From Sulfurimonas sp. (GTDB lineage Bacteria; Campylobacterota; Campylobacteria; Campylobacterales; Sulfurimonadaceae): a DNA stretch of 9,557 bases. The stretch spans positions 1 through 9,557 of the forward strand of contig JAMOMX010000295.1 of the NCBI GenBank assembly GCA_027066935.1. The letters are read 5' to 3'. Below, in pieces: positions 6,197-9,557 of this stretch (position 1 is its first letter; the number at the start of each line of letters is the position of its first letter). Below the pieces are notes generated by a model. It was not told the DNA's origin, searched no databases, and worked only from the letters and a program-made list of their open reading frames with translations. A program made the position numbers and the translations under genes.

Positions 6197-6222
6197 GTTT
6201 CCGCTCCGCAGGAACATGCAAC
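6190..6222. repeat. Hairpin forming the whole body of a gene-less cassette
   Basis: GTTGCATGTTTCC pairs with GGAACATGCAAC around GCTCCGCA (one bulged base). The two ends are the R'' box of the attC to the left and the R' box of the attC to the right, so the cassette (about 6040-6222) holds only this hairpin plus the long attC. With the flanking attCs this fills 5998-6319 entirely, and I see no gene there. The same plan occurs at 8372-8403. Confidence 0.7.
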
Positions 6223-6347
6223 GGTTGACTTGAAAAATAAGTTACCTTTTTCAAGTTCTTTTTTCTTGAAAGTATCTTATCTCAATAATGTTTAAACTTC
6301 TAAAATGGGGCTGGGTAACTTATTTTTCTTCCAAGGTTTTGTTAGGT
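6216..6347 (-). repeat. attC site, 132 bp
   Basis: R'' ACCTAAC (complement of 6341-6347) and R' GTTGCAT (complement of 6216-6222). The arms CTTGAAAAATAAGTTACC (6230-6247) and GGTAACTTATTTTTCTTCCAAG (6314-6335) are complementary except for a 4-base bulge. The gene ending at 6320 reads into it and its stop lies in the stem. Confidence 0.8.
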
Positions 6348-6583
6348 GTTTCAGTTGACTTCTTCATTTTATCTTTTCTCTTAAATAGTCCAAAAGTAAG
6401 ATATAACAAATAAGTTCCTGCAATATATGTCAAACTTCCAAAAACTATAGCCTCGCTACCATCAAAATTTATACTTACTTTTGATGTATTTTCATGAACT
6501 GATTGTAATATAATTCCCTTATAGGAATAGTCATACATCATCCCAACTAAAAAAAGCAAGACTATACTGAACCACTTTCCCAT
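6320..6583 (-). CDS. Small membrane protein, two predicted TM segments
   Basis: I do not recognise a family. 87 residues from ATG 6583-6581, chosen over the in-frame GTG at 6601 because AAAGGA lies 6 bases before the ATG and the GTG overlaps the attC R' box. Two hydrophobic segments: WFSIVLLFLVGMMYDY (about 4-19) and AIVFGSLTYIAGTYLLYLTFGLF (about 50-72), with a polar loop between and a Lys/Glu/Thr-rich tail. The last residues (TPNKTLEEK) are encoded by attC sequence, so the C-terminus was probably set by the recombination site. Cassette gene without its own promoter (about 16 bases from R' to the start). Its neighbour at 6619 is also a small membrane protein; they may be independent or a pair. 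Confidence 0.7.
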   Translation of the reverse strand: MGKWFSIVLLFLVGMMYDYSYKGIILQSVHENTSKVSINFDGSEAIVFGSLTYIAGTYLLYLTFGLFKRKDKMKKSTETPNKTLEEK

Positions 6584-6599
6584 AGCTATTTCCTTTGTC

Positions 6600-6640
6600 A
6601 CCTAACGGGGGCGAGGGTTCAACCCTCGTATTTGTTAGAG
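6600..6640 (-). repeat. attC site, minimal (41 bp)
   Basis: R'' CTCTAAC (complement of 6634-6640) and R' GTTAGGT (complement of 6600-6606; a perfect GTTRRRY). Inner stem CGAGGG/CCCTCG around a 5-base loop, with unpaired AAATA and CCCC spacers between inner stem and R boxes. It is shorter than the usual attC range (about 55-140 bp). The upstream gene's TGA stop lies in the loop. Confidence 0.8.
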
Positions 6641-6981
6641 GTCTGTTTAGATATATCATCTTCATTTAAATATACTTTTTCATATACATACAATGCTATA
6701 AAAATAGCAACAGCAAATATATGGGCAACAAGACCAAATAATGCCCAAAGAACATTTTTTTGATTCAATTGTTTGGTTAAAGAATATAACCAAATAGCAA
6801 TAACAATATTATCTATACTGCTAGCAATCATCCCAATTGGAACAACAATATATGAAACTAGCCAAGTAGGATCTTGAATATTTTTTGCATACTGTGCAAG
6901 AACAACACCAACTGTGATGGTAAAAATATATGCTGGCATATACCAATAAATTAATTTTTCTATCTCTTTACGTAAATTCAT
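6619..6981 (-). CDS. Small membrane protein, three predicted TM segments
   Basis: Not a family I recognise. 120 residues with hydrophobic segments at about 13-30 (WYMPAYIFTITVGVVLAQ), 41-66 (LVSYIVVPIGMIASSIDNIVIAIWLY) and 77-100 (NVLWALFGLVAHIFAVAIFIALYVY), the first and last ending in charged residues. The N-terminus is short and polar and the tail hydrophilic. The ATG at 6981-6979 follows GAGGAAC at a proper distance, and the first bases of that ribosome-binding site are the last bases of the attC R' box (GTTAGAG). The frame ends at TGA in the loop of the following attC, and the last five residues (NKYEG) are encoded by attC sequence. No promoter is visible. Confidence 0.72.
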   Translation of the reverse strand: MNLRKEIEKLIYWYMPAYIFTITVGVVLAQYAKNIQDPTWLVSYIVVPIGMIASSIDNIVIAIWLYSLTKQLNQKNVLWALFGLVAHIFAVAIFIALYVYEKVYLNEDDISKQTSNKYEG

Positions 6982-6988
6982 TATGTTC

Positions 6989-7059
6989 CTCTAACGTTCA
7001 TCGTGAGCAATATGAAGCCGCACTTTGGCTTCATATTGCGTTCCACGTATTTGTTATAT
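6989..7059 (-). repeat. attC site, 71 bp
   Basis: R'' ATATAAC (complement of 7053-7059) and R' GTTAGAG (complement of 6989-6995). The inner arms GCAATATGAAGCC and GGCTTCATATTGC are perfectly complementary (13 bp) around a short loop, with ACGTGGAACG/CGTTCATCGTG outside them. Lies about 70 bases after the stop of the gene at 7128-7607; those 70 bases hold nothing I can identify. Confidence 0.83.
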
Positions 7060-7127
7060 CTGTCTATAATTTTACTCACTTATCATTAGTTTAAGTAATA
7101 CTATATTGAGTATGGTCATTATTTTTT

Positions 7128-7607
7128 CTATTTACACTGATAGAGCTTACTATTTATAAAATTTCTAATAATATTATCTGTTGATTTAGGATGTCTTATA
7201 AAAACATGTTCTTTGCTAAGAGTAATGATTACATTATTAATTTTATATTCATACACAATGTTATTTTTAGCAGTATCAAACTTAGTCTGTGAATCTATTT
7301 TTTTTGCGATAAAATGCTCATCGTCATTTAAAAATAAATGTACTTTGTCACCTTTTTTTTGCAACTTAATTGTATTTTCATTATATTCACTTCTATTCTC
7401 ATCAGTTACAATAGTAGTAGGTTTGGTAAGTATTTTTATGAGTTTACATTCACGAAGCTTATCCACTTTCCAATAGGCTAGAAACTCTTGTTGTGTTTTA
7501 TTGATTTTAGTCTGCTGTTTTTTTTCAAGTTCTTTGTATTCTATGAAAACCAGCAATGAAAAGATGCCAATTAGTACAACTACAATTAAGCTAATTTTTT
7601 TCCACAT
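7128..7607 (-). CDS. Membrane-anchored protein of unknown function
   Basis: Not recognised. 159 residues from the ATG at 7607-7605; a longer frame to a TTG at 7640 exists, but AAAAGGACAAGA sits directly before this ATG. Residues 1-3 (MWKK) precede one hydrophobic segment ISLIVVVLIGIFSLLVFI (about 5-22), then a charged, probably helical stretch EYKELEKKQQTKINKTQQEF, then a beta-rich domain to the end (VDKLRECKLIKIL, TIKLQKKGDKVHLFLNDDEHFIAKKI, NIVYEYKINNVIITLS, HVFIRH). This suggests a signal anchor with about 135 residues outside the membrane. Two cysteines (in RECK and near the end, YQCK) could form a disulfide. Single-gene cassette between attC sites at 7692 and 7059. Confidence 0.65.
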   Translation of the reverse strand: MWKKISLIVVVLIGIFSLLVFIEYKELEKKQQTKINKTQQEFLAYWKVDKLRECKLIKILTKPTTIVTDENRSEYNENTIKLQKKGDKVHLFLNDDEHFIAKKIDSQTKFDTAKNNIVYEYKINNVIITLSKEHVFIRHPKSTDNIIRNFINSKLYQCK

Positions 7608-7691
7608 TCTTGTCCTTTTATAAAAATTGAATCCTAGCAATTATGAGTTCTTATCCTAAAAGGACTATTCATATGTTAAACTCACAATTAA

Positions 7692-7758
7692 ATATAACGA
7701 CTGTCTTGAGAAATAAGTCGCCGCTAGGCTACTTATTCTCTCCAATGTTTTGTTATAT
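7692..7758 (-). repeat. attC site, 67 bp
   Basis: R'' ATATAAC (complement of 7752-7758) and R' GTTATAT (complement of 7692-7698). Inner arms GGAGAGAATAAGTAGCC and GGCGACTTATTTCTC pair with a few unpaired bases around a CTAGC-containing tip. Shares CCGCTAGG with the attCs at 3531 and 4029. Lies after the zinc-ribbon gene. Confidence 0.82.
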
Positions 7759-7802
7759 GTTTGATTAATAAAATATTCTAAACATTAAGTTTTCAATCAT
7801 AT

Positions 7803-8201
7803 CTAGTGAGTAGATAAACCAACTATCATAGCAATTAAAAACATAATTGCCATACTTACTGGTACATAAATTATTTTTTTTGTTGTAGGTATCGCCATGC
7901 CTAAAATTCCAGCTACTAAGGCAAACATAAATGATCCAATAATTCCATTAAGCCATGAATTTTGAGGTGTAGCAATAAAAATTAATATTAAAAAAGCAGC
8001 TAATGAAGCTCCTCCCGAAATTAAAAACTTTTCACCTATCTTTTTACTAGATGACTTTGAATTTTCTATTACATCAGAAATCGCTACTTGTCTTACTCCA
8101 CATTTTGGACAAATTTCTGCATTTATCTTAATTATTTCACCACATTCACTGCAATACTTTTCATCTACCATTTTCACTTTTTTAATTTCAGTATTTTCCA
8201 T
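7803..8201 (-). CDS. Zinc-ribbon membrane protein
   Basis: 132 residues from the third of three consecutive ATG codons (8207, 8204, 8201); AAGGA abuts the first, so the third has the normal spacing. Near the N-terminus YCSECGEIIKINAEICPKCGVR is a CxxC-10-CxxC zinc ribbon. A polar Ser/Lys linker follows, then three hydrophobic segments: LISGGASLAAFLILIFIA, GIIGSFMFALVAGILGMAIP and IYVPVSMAIMFLIAMIVGL. Proteins of this layout are common small bacterial membrane proteins with no agreed function; the ribbon may bind a partner at the inner face of the membrane. A cassette gene with about 40 bases to the preceding R' box, and no convincing promoter there. Confidence 0.78.
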   Translation of the reverse strand: MENTEIKKVKMVDEKYCSECGEIIKINAEICPKCGVRQVAISDVIENSKSSSKKIGEKFLISGGASLAAFLILIFIATPQNSWLNGIIGSFMFALVAGILGMAIPTTKKIIYVPVSMAIMFLIAMIVGLSTH

Positions 8202-8242
8202 CATCATTCCTTATGTTTTAATTACTATAGTTATTCCTGTGC

Positions 8243-8378
8243 ATATAACGGGGGCGCGGGTGAGTGGCGACCGAATATGAAAATTTATTTTCAGATTTGG
8301 TTGTCCGCTCCTCCCGCTTGTTGCCTGGCGCGTTGCGCCGGGGAACTAGTGGGTGTTCAACCCGCGCCCCCGTTGCCT
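8243..8378 (-). repeat. attC site, 136 bp, GC-rich, of a gene-less cassette
   Basis: R'' AGGCAAC (complement of 8372-8378) and R' GTTATAT (complement of 8243-8249). Outer stem GGGGGCGCGGG with CCCGCGCCCCC, 11 perfect bp. Inside are two further hairpins: ACCGAATATGAAAAT with ATTTTCAGATTTGGT (12 of 15 pairs) and GGCGC-GTT-GCGCC. Much richer in G+C than its surroundings. No coding frame of substance lies in it. Confidence 0.78.
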
Positions 8379-8403
8379 CGGTAAGCGAAGCGTCCGAGGC
8401 AAC
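8372..8403. repeat. Hairpin forming the whole body of a second gene-less cassette
   Basis: GTTGCCTCGG and CCGAGGCAAC are a perfect 10-bp stem with a 12-base loop (TAAGCGAAGCGT). The stem ends are the R'' box of the attC to the left and the R' box of the attC to the right, the same plan as 6190-6222. The stretch 8208-8456 thus holds only an attC, this hairpin and another attC, with no gene. Confidence 0.7.
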
Positions 8404-8462
8404 GACTGACTTGAACTGAAAATTTTCGTAGAAAATTTATTAGTTCCAAAGTTTTGTTAGCT
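8397..8462 (-). repeat. attC site, 66 bp
   Basis: R'' AGCTAAC (complement of 8456-8462) and R' GTTGCCT (complement of 8397-8403). Inner arms ACTTGAACTGAAAATTTTC and GAAAATTTATTAGTTCCAAAGT pair with bulges around a GTA-like tip. The HNH gene's TAA stop (8459-8457) is part of R''. Confidence 0.8.
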
Positions 8463-9524
8463 ACTCTCGTTAATAAGTTTAATATCTTTGGCAATATCTT
8501 TTTTGAATTTAGTCATGCTTACATCTTCAATATTACATTCAAACAATTCCTTTCCAAATATATCTTTTTTAATTTGTTGTGATGAAATGTTTACAATATT
8601 TGATATTTCATCTACTTGACTTTGACTATATCTTTCTTTTTTGTCTATCAGATTCATAACTTCATCTTTATGAAAAATATACCTACCTTTCAATTTAAAT
8701 ATATCAATATACTTCTCATATTCATTTTTATTTTTAAAATAATGAAAGTCTAGAATGTAATCATCTTTATTTTTAATTGTTGAGATGTCTTTTTTGTTAT
8801 GAAAATATAATTTAAATTTCACATCATTATTAAAAGAAAAGTTTTCTGATGTTGGACTTAAATATCCCATTAAATCATTATCTATAAATTGCTTTGAACC
8901 TTTAAATTTAGAATTACAAGAGTAACATGATGGTACAAAATTATATAGTGATAATGCGATTAATGGATGACTTCCTTTATCTATAACATGGTCTAAAGTA
9001 AAATGGCTATATTTATCTTCTAGATTAATAGAACTATTATTTGAAATTAAGAATTGGATTAATTGTGAGTTATTTAAGTTATTTCTCTCGGCAATAATTT
9101 TATCTGCTTTTACATCACCAATACCTTTTAATTTTAATAAATCTTCTTTTTTTGCTCTTTTAATAAAATCTAAAAAATCATGATAATCATCTCTATCATT
9201 AAAGGAGTTAACAAAATCAATATTACAAAAATAACAAGTTTTAATGGTCAATTCCTTTTCAAAAAATGATTTTATTTTTGGTTGAAATTTATTTTTAGAT
9301 TTATAGTCATAGTTGAAAAAAATCTTTAATTTTTCTAATTCTTTTGTTGTTAGAGTAGTAGAAAATACTATTTTTAAAAGTTCTTCAAAAGGTGCTAGTA
9401 AAATATAATCTAAATAATTAATATTAAATCCTCAACTTTCGCACATACAAAAGCCAAGTTTAACCCCATAAACAGGCGCATTAAAGTATAATTCTTTACC
9501 ACAAATAGTTATACAAGGGCTTCT
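8457..9524 (-). pseudogene. HNH endonuclease (zinc-finger HNH, with helix-hairpin-helix), broken at 5' end
   Basis: A likely DNA nuclease. Counting from the TTG at 9251: C6xxC9 and C109xxC112 form the structural zinc site, and LDHVIDKG...YNFVPSCYSCNSKFKG (86-118) is the HNH core with His88, Asn104 and Asn113. LLKLKGIGDVKADKII (38-53), between the zinc knuckle and the core, looks like a helix-hairpin-helix. The reading frame is open upstream to 9431 with protein-like sequence (APFEELLKIVFSTTLTTKEL...) but has no ATG, GTG or TTG there. Beyond a TGA at 9434-9432 the same frame continues sensibly (CITICGKELYFNAPVYGVKLGFCMCES) to a TAA at 9527-9525. So the gene seems to have an internal nonsense codon and an unresolved start. 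The HNH core resembles nucleases in phage-defence loci (PtuB-like), which is an inference. Confidence 0.72.
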
Positions 9525-9557
9525 TTATGAGTTATACGAATACTATCACAGATGCAA

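Larger units (their letters stand above)
1443..8462 (-). other. Integron gene-cassette array (attC-bounded), reading right to left
   Basis: Ten attC-like palindromes separate minus-strand genes across 7 kb, with spacing set by single genes in most cases. Each, read on the minus strand, has R'' (7-mer ending AAC) on the gene side and R' (7-mer beginning GTT) on the far side, with complementary inner arms. Stop codons of the genes ending at 1604, 4072, 6320, 6619 and 8457 lie inside attC sequence, which is typical of cassettes. No integrase or attI is in the window; from the orientation they should lie to the right. The array identity is an inference from this repeated architecture. Confidence 0.85.

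Noticed and set aside
6069..6254. A 61-codon minus-strand ORF.
   Set aside because: It lies entirely in the arms of two attC sites and the joining hairpin, and its sequence is dictated by the palindromes; the similar attC at 1443-1609 has no gene.
8088..8384. A 98-codon plus-strand ORF.
   Set aside because: Antisense to the zinc-ribbon gene and then running through a GC-rich attC; its C-terminal Pro/Ala-rich stretch comes from the palindrome.
6033..8462. CRISPR array or Rho-independent terminators as the explanation of the repeated palindromes.
   Set aside because: The palindromes differ in sequence, are separated by genes instead of short spacers, and lack T-tracts; shared outer GTT/AAC boxes and genes ending inside them fit attC better.

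Overview
The window reads as an AT-rich bacterial accessory region. I infer a Campylobacterota-like host (Arcobacter/Sulfurimonas type) from base composition and protein style; no rRNA or core gene confirms this.

The main structure is an inferred integron gene-cassette array covering about 1443 to the right edge. Every cassette gene is on the minus strand. Ten imperfect palindromes fit the attC pattern: read on the minus strand each starts with a 7-mer ending in AAC (R''), forms a stem, and ends with a 7-mer starting GTT (R'). In five cassettes the stop codon lies inside the attC. The array therefore reads right to left, and an integrase, attI and array promoter would be expected beyond the right edge; none is visible here.

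Layout in array order, right to left: (1) an HNH nuclease gene with an in-frame UGA and no clear start (8457-9524); (2) a cassette with no gene, only a hairpin and an attC (about 8243-8403); (3) a zinc-ribbon membrane protein; (4) a single-pass membrane-anchored protein; (5) and (6) two small membrane proteins, one followed by a 41-bp attC; (7) a second gene-less hairpin cassette (about 6033-6222); (8) a NERD nuclease-SF1 helicase gene whose Walker A glycine codon is a UGA; (9) a hotdog-fold protein; (10) a three-gene unit with its own promoter and operators: TetR regulator, NAD(P)H-oxidoreductase-like flavoprotein and Tat-exported flavodoxin-like protein; (11) a 29-codon Gly/Pro-rich ORF.

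That last ORF is interrupted by a 1.1-kb IS630-family element on the plus strand, inserted at the TA of its stop codon. The element has the usual two frames joined by an A7 slippery site, and the complete DDE triad. At the left edge the first codons of a second IS630-like transposase run leftwards. I see no attC left of the IS, so the array may end there.

The cargo is a mixture of likely defence enzymes (NERD helicase, HNH nuclease, both broken by UGA), small membrane proteins of unknown function, and a self-regulated redox operon. Most cassettes have no room for a promoter between the preceding R' box and their start codon and would depend on read-through; the TetR cassette is the clear exception.
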